Positions 1 to 8,644 of a stretch of 64,000 bases of DNA are shown here, one piece after another (positions within the stretch are counted from its first letter, which is position 1; each line of letters starts with the position of its first letter). A model generated the notes under the pieces. The model was not told the DNA's origin, did no database searches, and saw nothing but the letters and a program-made list of their open reading frames with translations. This stretch comes from CAYLLN01 sp036496265. Lineage in GTDB: Bacteria > Planctomycetota > Planctomycetia > Pirellulales > Pirellulaceae. The stretch spans positions 1 to 64,000 of the forward strand of contig DASXLL010000338.1 of assembly GCA_036496265.1 (NCBI GenBank), written 5' to 3'. The position numbers were made by a program, and so were the translations under genes.

Positions 1-1548
1 AACGAGCGAATCCTACTGCTCGCGCCGGGCGGCGCTCTGATTATCGACTTCTTCCTCACAATCGACGGCCAGCCACATACCGAAGCTCTCGCGCGACTCG
101 TAGACGAAGTGCTGAAGCTTGCCGACACCGACGGCGACGGCCGCACAATGTGGAAGGAGCTTTGTGCCTGCGAGCGGATCAAATATGGCCAATTCGGCAA
201 CCTGCCGATCGACGGCGACAACTCCGAGAAGCAGATCATCGAGCGGTACGACATCGCCCGCGACGGCGTCGTTGATCGCTCCGAGCTGCCGCGATTTTTG
301 ACCCGCAATGCGGGCGGCTCGCGACCGTTCTCCATTCGCGGCACGCTCGACCATCGTGGCAGCAACCGCAATCTCGCCCCGACCTGGCAAATTCTCGATC
401 AAAACCGCGACTGGATCATCGATGCCGACGAACGGGGTGCCGCCGCGACACGGCTCGCGGCGAAAGACAACGACGACGATGAAATCGTGACCGCCAGCGA
501 AATGAAACCGACACGCGAATCACCCGATCCTCAGATGATGATGGCCGACCGCCGCCGCCGCGGCCCTGATGCGGCCAAGCTGCTGGGCGACCATGCCGAC
601 TGGGCTTCCATTCACCAGTCGCTGGAGCAAACGTATGCGGGTGGTGGCAGATTGCGCGGTGACGGCGCGGCATTTTCGAGTTCACTATTTTACGAACTCG
701 ATGCCAACCATGACCGCCGGCTAGTGCCAAGCGAGATCAAGCGTCTGGACGACGTTCCCGCCCATATCGTCGTTGAAGTTGCCTTTGGCACTGAAGGCTC
801 CGGCGGACAAAGCATTAGGCTCCGCTCAGCCGCGTCTCCATTATCTGAAAAAAGCCCGATCGTTGTGGAACCGCCTGGCCGATTAATCAGTTCAGTCCAC
901 GGCAGCACGATTGTATTTGCCGTCAACGACACCGTCGCCCGCGCGGATTTTGCCGCCCAGACACAACAGGCACTCGAAATGTTCGATCAAAATAAAGACG
1001 GCTATCTGGAGCGGAGCGAACTGCCGGAGAGCTTGCAGGGCCAATTCGGCCGCTTCGAGGCTGTCGATGCCGATGGCGATGGTAAAGCATATCCCCAAGA
1101 GATTGAGGCGTTCCTTTCACAACAGCAAGCCGGCCTGCGGGCGCAAATTCACGCTCGGGCAAGCGATATGGAGGACCTGTTGTTTGACGCGCTTGATGTG
1201 AATCAAGACCAGCGCCTCGACAGCCGGGAAATTCAGCATGCCGCGCAGCGACTTACGGTGCTCGACGTCAACGGCGACGATGATTTGACACCTGACGAAC
1301 TGCCGGAAGTGCTCACGATCGTGCTTGCCCGCGGCAGCATCGAGACGCCCGACGTGACATTCGCAGTTTCGCCCTCCAAGCCTGCTGAAACAGGGAGCAA
1401 AGCACCCCGCTGGTTTACGGCTATGGACGCCAATCAAGACGGCGTCATCAGCCGCCGGGAGTTTTTGGGAACTGCCGAGCAATTTGAGCGATTAGACCGA
1501 GATGCGAGTGGCTTGTTGGAATTACCGGAGGTGGCAAGTGGTGAGTAG
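1..1548 (+). CDS. EF-hand repeat protein, 5' end outside window
   Basis: The frame is open from the first base of the window and ends in TAG at 1548, so this is the C-terminal part (515 codons) of a longer protein; the GTG at 109 is not a convincing start. At least nine EF-hand-like calcium loops of the DxDxDG type are visible, for example DTDGDG near codon 42, DQNKDG near 328, DADGDG near 356, DVNGDD near 422 and DANQDG near 476; several are degenerate (DANHDR, DVNQDQ). Spacing is irregular and pairs are separated by low-complexity charged stretches. Calcium binding is likely from the family; the partner and localisation cannot be read because the N-terminus is missing. EF-hand proteins of this style are common in planctomycetes and are usually exported. 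The last codons contain the word GTGGTGAGTAGGTGA, which resembles an arm of the hairpin at 12968-13025. Confidence 0.85.
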   Translation, partial: NERILLLAPGGALIIDFFLTIDGQPHTEALARLVDEVLKLADTDGDGRTMWKELCACERIKYGQFGNLPIDGDNSEKQIIERYDIARDGVVDRSELPRFLTRNAGGSRPFSIRGTLDHRGSNRNLAPTWQILDQNRDWIIDADERGAAATRLAAKDNDDDEIVTASEMKPTRESPDPQMMMADRRRRGPDAAKLLGDHADWASIHQSLEQTYAGGGRLRGDGAAFSSSLFYELDANHDRRLVPSEIKRLDDVPAHIVVEVAFGTEGSGGQSIRLRSAASPLSEKSPIVVEPPGRLISSVHGSTIVFAVNDTVARADFAAQTQQALEMFDQNKDGYLERSELPESLQGQFGRFEAVDADGDGKAYPQEIEAFLSQQQAGLRAQIHARASDMEDLLFDALDVNQDQRLDSREIQHAAQRLTVLDVNGDDDLTPDELPEVLTIVLARGSIETPDVTFAVSPSKPAETGSKAPRWFTAMDANQDGVISRREFLGTAEQFERLDRDASGLLELPEVASGE

Positions 1549-1607
1549 GTGAACGAGCAGTAGCTGCTATACTGTTGCCGACATTCTAGCTCCCCGGAGT
1601 TTTCAAC

Positions 1608-2660
1608 ATGTTCTGGCTGTTGGCGGCAAAAGATCTTGATAACATTCTCATGATCGGCTCGGTCGTCCTCGCCGTCGTCGTTCTCTTCGTCTTGCTGATC
1701 ATCGTCGGCGTCTTCGCCAACTATTTCCGCCTCTGGATTCAATCGTTTCTAACCGGCGCCGGCATCACCATTTGGGACCTGATCGGCATGACGTTCCGTA
1801 AGGTGAACAAGGACGTCATCGTCAAATCAAAAATCATGGCCGTGCAAGCAGGCTTGGACCAGGAGCCAGGACTTACCAGCAAGGCGCTGGAGGCCCATTA
1901 CATGGCGGGCGGCAATGTGCCGCTCGTCATTCGCTCGCTCATCGCCGCAAACAAGGCCAAAATCATCCGCCTGTCGTTCCGCGAGGCGACCGCCATCGAT
2001 CTTGCCGGCCGCAATGTCCTGGAAGCCGTGCAAACCAGCGTCTATCCCAAGGTCATCGATTGCCCCGCTCGCGGCGGCGGCACGCTCGACGCCGTTGCGC
2101 GCAATGGCATTCAGCTCAAGGTCCGGGCCCGCGTGACAGTCCGGGCCAATTTGCAGCGAGTCATTGGCGGGGCCACCGAGGAAACGATCATTGCCCGCGT
2201 CGGCGAAGGCATCGTGAGCGCCATCGGCAAAGCGAACGACCACATGGAAGTGCTGGAGAATCCGGACCAGATCGCCGCTGAGGTGTTGGGTCGGCAGCTC
2301 GATTCGAACACGGCCTTCGAGATCGTCTCCATCGACATTGCCGACATCGACGTCGGCGAAAACGTCGGCGCGCGCCTCCGGGCCGATCAGGCCGAGGCCG
2401 ATACCCGGGTCGCGCGCGCCAGAGCCGAAGGCCGCCGCGCCCAAGCCGTCGCGGCTGAGCAAGAACAATACGCCCACATCGAAGAAAGTCGCGCCAAGCT
2501 GGTCGATGCCGAAGCCGAGGTGCCCAAAGCCATGGCCGACTCGTTTCGCAGCGGCCAACTCGGCATTCTCGACTACTACAAGCTCCGCAACGTCCAAGCC
2601 GACACGAACATGCGTCAAGCCATCGCCGGCGCAGGTGCTACCAGCCCGACCAAAACGTGA
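1608..2660 (+). CDS. floA: flotillin-like protein FloA (SPFH scaffold)
   Basis: 350 residues, close to the usual length of about 330 for FloA (YqfA, UPF0365). An N-terminal membrane hairpin (about residues 12-40, rich in V, L and I) is followed by a short amphipathic stretch, the SPFH domain with the family's typical text (KSKIMAVQAGL, YMAGGNVPLVIRSLIAANKA, FREATAIDLAGRNV) and a C-terminal Ala/Glu/Arg-rich coiled coil (about 255-310). FloA proteins form membrane microdomain scaffolds in the inner membrane. Start ATG 1608 has GGAG eight bases upstream. The gene stands between the EF-hand gene and a 177-residue protein. A long TTGAAC-word hairpin begins directly after its stop codon. Confident assignment from whole-length similarity by eye. 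Confidence 0.95.
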   Translation: MFWLLAAKDLDNILMIGSVVLAVVVLFVLLIIVGVFANYFRLWIQSFLTGAGITIWDLIGMTFRKVNKDVIVKSKIMAVQAGLDQEPGLTSKALEAHYMAGGNVPLVIRSLIAANKAKIIRLSFREATAIDLAGRNVLEAVQTSVYPKVIDCPARGGGTLDAVARNGIQLKVRARVTVRANLQRVIGGATEETIIARVGEGIVSAIGKANDHMEVLENPDQIAAEVLGRQLDSNTAFEIVSIDIADIDVGENVGARLRADQAEADTRVARARAEGRRAQAVAAEQEQYAHIEESRAKLVDAEAEVPKAMADSFRSGQLGILDYYKLRNVQADTNMRQAIAGAGATSPTKT

Positions 2661-2661
2661 G

Positions 2662-2740
2662 AGTTCAAAGTTCCGAGTTCAAAGTTCAAGGTTGCGCGCT
2701 TAAGACCAGACTTTGAACTTTGAACCTTGAACTTTGAACT
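2662..2740. repeat. TTGAAC-word hairpin repeat
   Basis: Two arms of about 31 bases, built from tandem TTGAACTT/AGTTCAAA words, are inverted around a 16-base loop. The element fills the whole gap between floA and the next start codon, ending three bases before ATG 2744. A sister copy with nearly identical arms lies at 23802-23889 between rpsB and tsf. It could form a very stable RNA stem and might end floA transcription or insulate the next start. Confidence 0.85.
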
Positions 2741-2743
2741 ACT

Positions 2744-3277
2744 ATGCCTGACGAAGTCGAACAATTCCTGCGCCGCGTCGCCCAAATGAGGGCCCAGGCC
2801 GAAGCCCAGGCCAAGGGACAGCAGCCTCCAGCAGCCCCGCAGAAGAAAAAACCCAAGGCCCAGCGGCAGCAAGCCGCTAAACAGCAATCTCAGGCGCCGC
2901 TGGCCAATCGGCAATTTCCGCCGCCGCTTTCCGCGATGCTGGCGGAGATCGTCGATCCCGAACTGGCCGAGCGGCCGGACTGTGTCGCCCGGCTGGTCAA
3001 TGACGACCTCCGCGAGACGCAGCAAATTGGCGAGCACACGCGGCGACTAGGCGCGGAGGTGGATGCGTCCGATAACAAGATGCAGTCACATCTGCATCAA
3101 GTCTTCGACCATCAGCTCGGTCGCCTGAAATCGAGTTCCGTCGAAACCGCGCTGGTCGAATCCGAGCGATCCGCGTCCGAGTTGTCCCTGGACCAGATCA
3201 GGCGGATGCTCCTCTCGCCCGGCTCCATTCGCGACGCCATCGTGATGGCTGAGATTCTGAAGCGGCCGGAACTCTAA
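2744..3277 (+). CDS. hypothetical helical protein
   Basis: 177 residues, no family recognised. Residues 1-60 are a low-complexity, Gln/Ala/Lys-rich segment (AEAQAKGQ, PQKKKPKAQRQQAAKQQ) likely to be disordered. Residues 65-177 look helical and amphipathic (LAEIVDPELAERPD, RRLGAEVDASDNKMQSHLHQVFDH) and end in LLSPGSIRDAIVMAEILKRPEL. There is no signal peptide or membrane segment, so a cytoplasmic role is likely. The start ATG lies three bases after the TTGAAC hairpin and has no evident Shine-Dalgarno sequence. It follows floA on the same strand, so it may be co-transcribed if the hairpin does not terminate. Function unknown. Confidence 0.75.
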   Translation: MPDEVEQFLRRVAQMRAQAEAQAKGQQPPAAPQKKKPKAQRQQAAKQQSQAPLANRQFPPPLSAMLAEIVDPELAERPDCVARLVNDDLRETQQIGEHTRRLGAEVDASDNKMQSHLHQVFDHQLGRLKSSSVETALVESERSASELSLDQIRRMLLSPGSIRDAIVMAEILKRPEL

Positions 3278-3307
3278 TTCGATAGCCCACGCTTTCCGCT
3301 TCCGCAA

Positions 3308-4129
3308 TCACTTACCAACACACCCCGTCACCACAATCCAAGTCTGGCTTGATTCATGCCCCACCGCTGCTTGATGGCCGCCAATGGTTTGCGGTTCGCC
3401 CGGCTTTAGCCGCACTGTACTTTGGGCGAACTGCTGTTCAACAGCCTTCGGGGGAAGATTCGCCTGGGGATCGAAAGCGATTTCTTCGCCGCCGGCAAGA
3501 AACATCTGTTCAACAAAAACCTGGGCGACGATCGTGCCATCATCATTGACACGGCCGGTCACCTGCAGGATCGAGCCCAAATTGACATCGTTGTAGATCG
3601 GGGTGATCGTCAGACCCGTGTTCGTCCGTCCGACCACGCGGGCCGTCTTGGTGCCAAACTGAACGTAGGCCGGCAAGTCTTCCAGCGTCGTTATTTGCAA
3701 TCGATTCGCGTAGTCGAGCTTCCCCGCCTTCTCCAGTTCCAAAATCCTTTCGGCTGTCGGCGAATCAACCGCTTGAAATCGGCCCGCTATCAAAACGTCG
3801 AATGTGAGCGTCTTCCCAATTGTCGTCGGCAATGGACGGCTCGGCGGAATTGGCCGCAATGTCAATCCCGTGCGTGCGCTCGACTCGGAAGGCGCGGTTG
3901 CTGAAGAGGGCGCCGGTTGACCAAAGCCTCCCGCGCCTCCGGGGATGAAACCTCCTCGCGCACCCGGCGCTGCGCCGCGAATTGGCGGCGGCGGCACCGT
4001 TCGCGTCGGTGACGGCGGTTCATCCTGCGAAATTGCCGTCGTGGTAAATACAACTGCGAGTAGCAGCGCGAAATGAAGTGATTTGGACACGACCGAATCC
4101 TTTTTCAAACGGATGCGTAGCTTGGTCAT
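3308..4129 (-). CDS. secreted protein with secretin-like C-terminal fold (paralogue 2)
   Basis: 273 residues from ATG 4129, which overlaps the TGA of the upstream paralogue as ATGA, so translation is probably coupled. Longer upstream starts read back into that gene and lack support. The N-terminus is a signal peptide (KSLHFALLLAVVFTTTAISQ), then a Pro/Gly-rich linker to about residue 90, then a globular half with blocks FDVLIAGRF, ILELEKAGKL, PAYVQFGTK, LGSILQVTGRV, TVRLKPGEPQTIGG and TWIVVTGCVG. The last blocks resemble the beta-strand signature at the C-terminus of type II/III secretion secretins. It is too short to be a full secretin: N domains are absent. Likely periplasmic or exported; role unknown. 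Confidence 0.8.
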   Translation of the reverse strand: MTKLRIRLKKDSVVSKSLHFALLLAVVFTTTAISQDEPPSPTRTVPPPPIRGAAPGARGGFIPGGAGGFGQPAPSSATAPSESSARTGLTLRPIPPSRPLPTTIGKTLTFDVLIAGRFQAVDSPTAERILELEKAGKLDYANRLQITTLEDLPAYVQFGTKTARVVGRTNTGLTITPIYNDVNLGSILQVTGRVNDDGTIVAQVFVEQMFLAGGEEIAFDPQANLPPKAVEQQFAQSTVRLKPGEPQTIGGHQAAVGHESSQTWIVVTGCVGK

Positions 4130-4803
4130 GGTGCTTTGGCTTTCCCCGCCGGCTGAATGGCTTCGGCTCCCAGTCCGGCAGTGATGACGATCCAAGTTCG
4201 AACTGCCTCGTTCCCTGCGCCCACTTGTTGTCCGCTGATGACTTGCGGCTCCCCGGCCTTCAGTCGCAGCGTGGTGTCGGTGACGATTCGCTCGACTGGC
4301 TTGGGCGGCTTGACGTCGTTTGGATCGAACGCTCCCTCCGGTCCGCCCGCCAATCCCGTTCGTTCGAGATAGAACTGCGCGATGATAATGCCTTCTTCGA
4401 TAACGCGGGCGGTCACTTGCAAGCTGGTTCCCACGTTAATGCTCGTGTATCGCGGAACTACCTGCGGTCCGGCGGGCGCGCCCCCGGCGCGTCCCCGAAA
4501 AGGAACAGCAACGGTGGATCGCCCGGAGACGCGCGGAGCCAGTTCCCCAAACTGAATCACCGCAGGCATCTCTTCGAGTGAAGCCAGTTGGAACCGTGTG
4601 AGGGAAGTCAGTTTTCCCGCCTTGTCCAACTCCAGAATTTTTGCGGCGCTCGGCGCTTCCATCGCCTCTGTGAGATCCGCAATGAGCACCTCGAACCGGA
4701 CAATCGCTCCCGGCTTGGTCGGCGTCGCCGGCCGCTCTGCGTCTTGTCCCCAGACAGTGATTCCCCAAACCAGGGCCAGAACTCCCGCCACAATAGTTTT
4801 CAT
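4126..4803 (-). CDS. secreted protein with secretin-like C-terminal fold (paralogue 1)
   Basis: 225 residues from ATG 4803, chosen because it begins a good signal peptide (KTIVAGVLALVWGITVWGQ). It aligns by eye with the downstream gene over the whole mature part: FEVLIADL, ILELDKAGKL, PAVIQFGELAPRVSGRS, VGTSLQVTARV, TTLRLKAGEPQVISGQQ and TWIVITAGLG are shared blocks, so the two arose by tandem duplication. The strand pattern GTSLQVTARV ... LRLKAGEPQVISG ... RTWIVITA recalls the terminal beta domain of secretins (GspD/PilQ-like). No secretion-system ATPase or pilin gene lies nearby, so membership of a secretion machine is not supported by context. First gene of a two-gene operon. Confidence 0.8.
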   Translation of the reverse strand: MKTIVAGVLALVWGITVWGQDAERPATPTKPGAIVRFEVLIADLTEAMEAPSAAKILELDKAGKLTSLTRFQLASLEEMPAVIQFGELAPRVSGRSTVAVPFRGRAGGAPAGPQVVPRYTSINVGTSLQVTARVIEEGIIIAQFYLERTGLAGGPEGAFDPNDVKPPKPVERIVTDTTLRLKAGEPQVISGQQVGAGNEAVRTWIVITAGLGAEAIQPAGKAKAP

Positions 4804-4996
4804 AGGGTGGTCCGTCTCCGTAAATGAGACATTCGCTCGCTCTTCAATCCGATTAGGGCGCAATACTCGATTCACCCGACACGCACCGCGAAATTATCAG
4901 GAAACGTCCCCCTTCCGGGTCTGCGGCTCATCCTCTCCCGCGATTCTAAATCTCTCCTTAAACTGTGTCACACCGAAATTCCCCCTGGAGAAGCAC

Positions 4997-5914
4997 ATGT
5001 CCACAACGAAAATCGTTCCCGGCACAACCCGCCTCGGCTGGATCGGCACCGGCGTCATGGGTCAGAGCATGTGCGGCCATCTGCTTGCCAAGGGTTTTTC
5101 GGTCACTGTCTATAACCGCACGCAGGCCAAGGCTCAGTCGCTGCTCGATAAAGGGGCGAAATGGGGCAGCACGCCCAAACACGTCGCGGAACAAAGCGAC
5201 GTGGTCTTTGCCATCGTCGGCTTCCCGCGCGATGTGCGCGAGGTCTTTCTCGGCCACGACGGTGCCCTCGCCGGAAGCAAAAAAGGCACCATTCTGGTCG
5301 ATATGACAACGAGCGAGCCCTCGCTGGCCATGGAGATCTATGAAGCCGCGAACAAAAAGGACGTCCACGCCGTCGATGCGCCTGTTTCCGGCGGCGACAT
5401 CGGTGCTCGCGAGGCCCGCCTCTCGATCATGATCGGCGGCGACAAGGAAGTCGTCGAAGCGCTCCAGCCCTGCTGGGAAGCGATGGGCAAGACGATCATT
5501 CATCAAGGCCCAGCAGGTGCCGGCCAGCACACCAAAATGGTGAATCAGACTCTCATCGCCAGCGGCATGATCGGCGTCTGCGAAGCCCTGCTTTATGCCT
5601 ACAAAGCCGGCCTTGATCTGCCAACGGTGCTGCAATCGGTCGCGCCGGGAGCGGCCGGAAGTTGGTCGCTGTCCAATCTCGGACCACGGATCATCGCCAA
5701 CAACTTCGATCCGGGCTTTTTCGTCGAGCACTTTATCAAAGACATGGGCATTGCCCTCGCCGAAGCCAGTCGCATGCACATTTCGCTACCCGGCCTAGCC
5801 CTCGCCCATCAGCTCTACGTCGCTGTCAAAGCCCAAGGCCACGGCCGCGACGGTACGCATGCCCTGGAGCTAGCCCTGGCCAAAATGTCGGGCATCGATT
5901 GGCGTAAACGGTAA
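4997..5914 (+). CDS. NAD-binding 3-hydroxyisobutyrate dehydrogenase / tartronate semialdehyde reductase family
   Basis: 305 residues, full family length. An N-terminal Rossmann fold carries the dinucleotide motif LGWIGTGVMGQSM (residues 13-25) and is followed by the family signature DAPVSGGDIGAREARLS, then the substrate-domain helix with the catalytic lysine in GAGQHTKMVNQ. These enzymes reversibly oxidise beta-hydroxyacids (3-hydroxyisobutyrate, glycerate, tartronate semialdehyde) with NAD(P); the exact substrate cannot be read from sequence. Start ATG 4997 has GGAG seven bases before it; the longer upstream frame overlaps the divergent secretin-like gene and is rejected. It stands alone, with a word-hairpin repeat beyond its stop. 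Confidence 0.92.
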   Translation: MSTTKIVPGTTRLGWIGTGVMGQSMCGHLLAKGFSVTVYNRTQAKAQSLLDKGAKWGSTPKHVAEQSDVVFAIVGFPRDVREVFLGHDGALAGSKKGTILVDMTTSEPSLAMEIYEAANKKDVHAVDAPVSGGDIGAREARLSIMIGGDKEVVEALQPCWEAMGKTIIHQGPAGAGQHTKMVNQTLIASGMIGVCEALLYAYKAGLDLPTVLQSVAPGAAGSWSLSNLGPRIIANNFDPGFFVEHFIKDMGIALAEASRMHISLPGLALAHQLYVAVKAQGHGRDGTHALELALAKMSGIDWRKR

Positions 5915-5925
5915 TGGAAGAAGCT

Positions 5926-5998
5926 CCAAGAACCGAATAACCAACGGAATCCCAATCCTGTCTCGTTTGGTTCTTGGATTTTGGTTCTTCGGTTCTTG
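5926..5998. repeat. GAACC-word hairpin repeat
   Basis: Left arm words CAAGAACCGAATAACCAA face right arm words TTGGTTCTTCGGTTCTTG around an imperfect centre, giving a stem built from GAACC/GGTTC units. It occupies the gap after the dehydrogenase stop and ends 29 bases before the next start. Its design matches the TTGAAC and AATGAC hairpins elsewhere, with different words. It may act as a terminator for the upstream gene. Confidence 0.75.
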
Positions 5999-6027
5999 TG
6001 TTACAGTTCCCGCAAGGACGCGGCTGA

Positions 6028-6495
6028 ATGGAATGGATACTTGCTAGCTTGGCGACTGTGACTGCTGCGCTGGTCTGCGCCGTCTTGCTGTTAGCCCGCC
6101 GGCAACGAGTTATGGCGGCACAACATTACGAGCTGTTGTGCCGTCTGGACGATTTGCAATCCACAGTCGGCGCGCAGCGGCGGCAGTTGGAATCACTGAA
6201 AGCAGTTCTAAGCGCGCCTCAAACCAACGGCGTCCATCAACAAGTGCGTGATCCGCTTGGTCTCATCGAGCAGCTCGGTGATGCAGCGGCGTTGTCCGGC
6301 GATGAATCGCTCAAAAACGCTGCCGATGCGATTTGCAATTTGCCGATCGGTGTTGCCCCTGATCTTTTTGAAGCCGACCACAAGCTGCTGGCTATTTCAC
6401 GCCTCCGCAAACAGGGCAACTCGTTCTTAGAAATTGCCGCTCGCCTGAATCTGCCCCTCGGCGAAGTCGAGCTCCTCGCCAATACTCGCTCCTAG
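6028..6495 (+). CDS. small membrane-anchored HTH-tailed protein (DUF2802-like architecture)
   Basis: 155 residues. One N-terminal transmembrane helix (about residues 3-24, WILASLATVTAALVCAVLLLA) is followed by a coiled-coil-like Gln/Leu stretch (YELLCRLDDLQSTVGAQRRQ) and a C-terminal helical unit KQGNSFLEIAARLNLPLGEVELL that looks like a winged or sigma-like helix-turn-helix. This layout resembles the DUF2802 family, whose role is unknown. Start ATG 6028 has AAGGA 9-13 bases upstream. No operon partner is evident. The assignment is by architecture only. Confidence 0.65.
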   Translation: MEWILASLATVTAALVCAVLLLARRQRVMAAQHYELLCRLDDLQSTVGAQRRQLESLKAVLSAPQTNGVHQQVRDPLGLIEQLGDAAALSGDESLKNAADAICNLPIGVAPDLFEADHKLLAISRLRKQGNSFLEIAARLNLPLGEVELLANTRS

Positions 6496-6514
6496 AAACC
6501 GCCTCGTCGCGCAT

Positions 6515-6553
6515 CTCCTTTGCGCCTTTGCCACCCTTCGCGCTCTTTGCGTT
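6515..6553. repeat. single arm of the CTTTGCGCC-word repeat
   Basis: The stretch reads as words CTCCTTTGCGCCTTTG and CCCTTCGCGCTCTTTGCG. It matches the right arm of the paired element at 8643-8771 (CTTTGCGCCCTTCGCG), but no inverted partner is visible here, so it may be a half element. It lies between the gene ending at 6495 and the YhdT-like start at 6682; the rest of that 186-base gap shows nothing else. Confidence 0.6.
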
Positions 6554-6681
6554 ACGAATCTCCAGTAAGCATGGCAGTATGGCGTCTGCCGTGGATGATC
6601 GCGGCATCTCGGCAGGTTTGCTCATGAAACCGCCGCCGGATAGACTGCGATGGCTCCATTGGAACGACCTTACTTGAATCC

Positions 6682-6996
6682 ATGAACGCTGCCACCGAAG
6701 ATCCCGTCCTGACCAGCTCCCGCCGCGAGGCGCTCATCGCGTTCGCCATCTGGCTCGTCGCCTGCTCCTATTCCATCACGGTCTGCTACCGCTACGGTTA
6801 CGACCGAGATGTCGCGACATTGACTTACGTCCTCGGCTTTCCGGACTGGATTTTTTACGGCGTCGTCCTGCCGTGGACAGTATGCACCTTCCTGTGCTTC
6901 GTTATGTCCTATTTCGTGATTGCCGACGGCGAACTCGGTGAGGAACAGGCCGAGGAGCAAATTGGCCCCCGCGCGTCGGAGGCCGAGCATGCCTGA
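6682..6996 (+). CDS. YhdT-like (DUF997) small membrane protein
   Basis: 104 residues with two predicted transmembrane helices (about 20-38 and 57-80), the first preceded by SRREALIAFAIWLVACSYSITV and the loop carrying YGYDRDVATLTYVLGFPDWIFYG, both typical of the YhdT/DUF997 family that accompanies the pantothenate symporter PanF. Its TGA overlaps the ATG of the following SSF symporter by eight bases, so the two are translationally coupled. It probably forms an accessory subunit of that transporter in the inner membrane. The partner gene is the strongest support for the call. Confidence 0.85.
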   Translation: MNAATEDPVLTSSRREALIAFAIWLVACSYSITVCYRYGYDRDVATLTYVLGFPDWIFYGVVLPWTVCTFLCFVMSYFVIADGELGEEQAEEQIGPRASEAEHA

Positions 6997-8644
6997 CGCA
7001 GCCCTTATTTTCGCGCAAGCGGCAGCAAGCGGATCGACCTCACTGCCCTCTCCCGGCCTCGGTGCAATCACCGCTCTTGTCCTGTTCATTGTCGCCTCCG
7101 TCTGGCTGGGCACCGTCGCGCAGCGCGTCGTCGAACGCAGCCAATTCATTCAAGGCTATTTTCAAGGCAACCGTGGCCTCGGCGCGTGGACCATCGCCCT
7201 CACCGCGACCGTCCAAAGCGGCGGCACATTCATGGGCTTTCCGTCGCTCGTCTATACCTACGGCTGGATCGTCGCTGTTTGGATCGGCAGCTACATGGTC
7301 GTGCCGCTCACCGGCTTTGCCATTATTGGCAAGCGCATCGCCCAGATTTCCCGCCGCACCGGCGCGGTAACAATGCCCGACCTGTTCCGCGCCCGCTACG
7401 GCAGCCCCGCGGCCGGCCTCGTCTGCTCGCTGCTCATCATCGTGTTCATGACGATCATGATGTTCGCTCAGTTCAAGGCCGGCGCGGTCGTGATGAAGAT
7501 CGCCTGGCCCGGAACGGGCGTCTTGGCGCTCTCTGAAGAGCCCAACGCACCGATCGATAAAATCTACCTCATCGGCTTGGCCATTTTTTCGCTCACCGTC
7601 GTCGGCTACACGCTTATCGGCGGTTTCCTCGCCGCGGTTTGGACCGATCTGCTGCAGAGCGTCATGATGTTCATCGGTGTCATGATCCTCGTCGTGCTCG
7701 CCTTATGGACAACGGGCGGCCTGGAACCTGCTTCGCGCAAAGCCGTCGAAGTCGCCGGCCCCGCAATTGCCTCCGGTCCCGGAATACGACCGAATGGCGA
7801 CCCGTTTCTGCCGCTGACGATGGCTTTCTCGTTTTTCTGCTTTTGGCCTTTCGCCGGCATGGCTTCGCCCGCCAGCATCGTCCGCATCATGGCCTGCAAA
7901 GACACGCGCGTCCTGCGGCAGTCGATCTTTTTGCTGGCCATCTACAACATGTGCATCTATCTGCCGCTGATCATGATCTGCATCTGCGCCAAAGCGAAGA
8001 TGCCGGGCCTGGCCAAGCCCGATGAAGTCATCCCGCGGATGGCGCTGGCGCTCACGGCCGATTTCCCGCTCGGCCTTGGCTCCTGGGTTTCCGGCCTCAT
8101 CCTCGCCGCGCCATTCGGAGCAATCATGGCCACCGTGAGCTGCTATTTGCTCGTCATCGCCTCCGGCCTTGTCCGTGACGTGTATCAGCGCTTTCTCTAT
8201 CCAGCCGCTTCGGAACACGAGCTCCGCCGCCTCACATATCTTGTCATGATCGTCATTGGCGCTGTCGCCGTTGTGCTCAACATTTTCCCCGTCAAACACC
8301 TGCAAACGTTCGTTGTCATCAGCTCCGGCTGCGCCGCGTCGTCATTTCTGATGCCCACGCTCATGATGTGCTATTGGCGCCGCGCCACAGCCGCTGGCAC
8401 CATCGCCGCCATGCTCTCCGGCGCCGCCGCTTCCTCGGCACTTAATATCGCCGGCCTCATCATCGCGATTCGCGCCGGCAAACCCTCCGAGTTCCACGCC
8501 TACGAGCTCCTCGGCTTCGATCCGCTCATCTGGGGCCTCGCCTCTTCGTTATTGCTCGGCATCGTCGTCAGCCTAATCACCATCCCGCCGGAAGAGCGCC
8601 TCATCAGCAAGCTCTTCGACGTGGTAGCGCCTCAACCAAGTTAA
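6989..8644 (+). CDS. sodium:solute symporter (SSF family, PanF-like)
   Basis: 551 residues from ATG 6989. About 13 hydrophobic helices are visible. The region TATVQSGGTFMGFPSLVYTYG in TM2, IIGKRIAQISRRTGAVTMPD and FRARYGSPAAGLV are SSF signatures and fit the sodium/pantothenate branch; the upstream YhdT-like partner supports this. SSF members use the sodium gradient to import small organic solutes. Upstream in-frame starts fall inside the YhdT-like gene and are less likely. A substrate other than pantothenate is possible, because the SSF family is broad and no other coenzyme A gene is nearby. Confidence 0.9.
   Translation: MPDAALIFAQAAASGSTSLPSPGLGAITALVLFIVASVWLGTVAQRVVERSQFIQGYFQGNRGLGAWTIALTATVQSGGTFMGFPSLVYTYGWIVAVWIGSYMVVPLTGFAIIGKRIAQISRRTGAVTMPDLFRARYGSPAAGLVCSLLIIVFMTIMMFAQFKAGAVVMKIAWPGTGVLALSEEPNAPIDKIYLIGLAIFSLTVVGYTLIGGFLAAVWTDLLQSVMMFIGVMILVVLALWTTGGLEPASRKAVEVAGPAIASGPGIRPNGDPFLPLTMAFSFFCFWPFAGMASPASIVRIMACKDTRVLRQSIFLLAIYNMCIYLPLIMICICAKAKMPGLAKPDEVIPRMALALTADFPLGLGSWVSGLILAAPFGAIMATVSCYLLVIASGLVRDVYQRFLYPAASEHELRRLTYLVMIVIGAVAVVLNIFPVKHLQTFVVISSGCAASSFLMPTLMMCYWRRATAAGTIAAMLSGAAASSALNIAGLIIAIRAGKPSEFHAYELLGFDPLIWGLASSLLLGIVVSLITIPPEERLISKLFDVVAPQPS

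Noticed and set aside
1827..2618. Long minus-strand ORF of 263 codons over floA
   Set aside because: It is the antisense shadow of a well-supported gene in a GC-rich genome and has no family features.
3308..4803. A type II or III secretion locus
   Set aside because: Only the secretin-like terminal fold is seen; no ATPase, pilin or inner-membrane genes are adjacent.
4958..5779. Minus-strand ORF of 273 codons over the dehydrogenase
   Set aside because: Antisense shadow; the plus-strand gene has full NAD-binding signatures.
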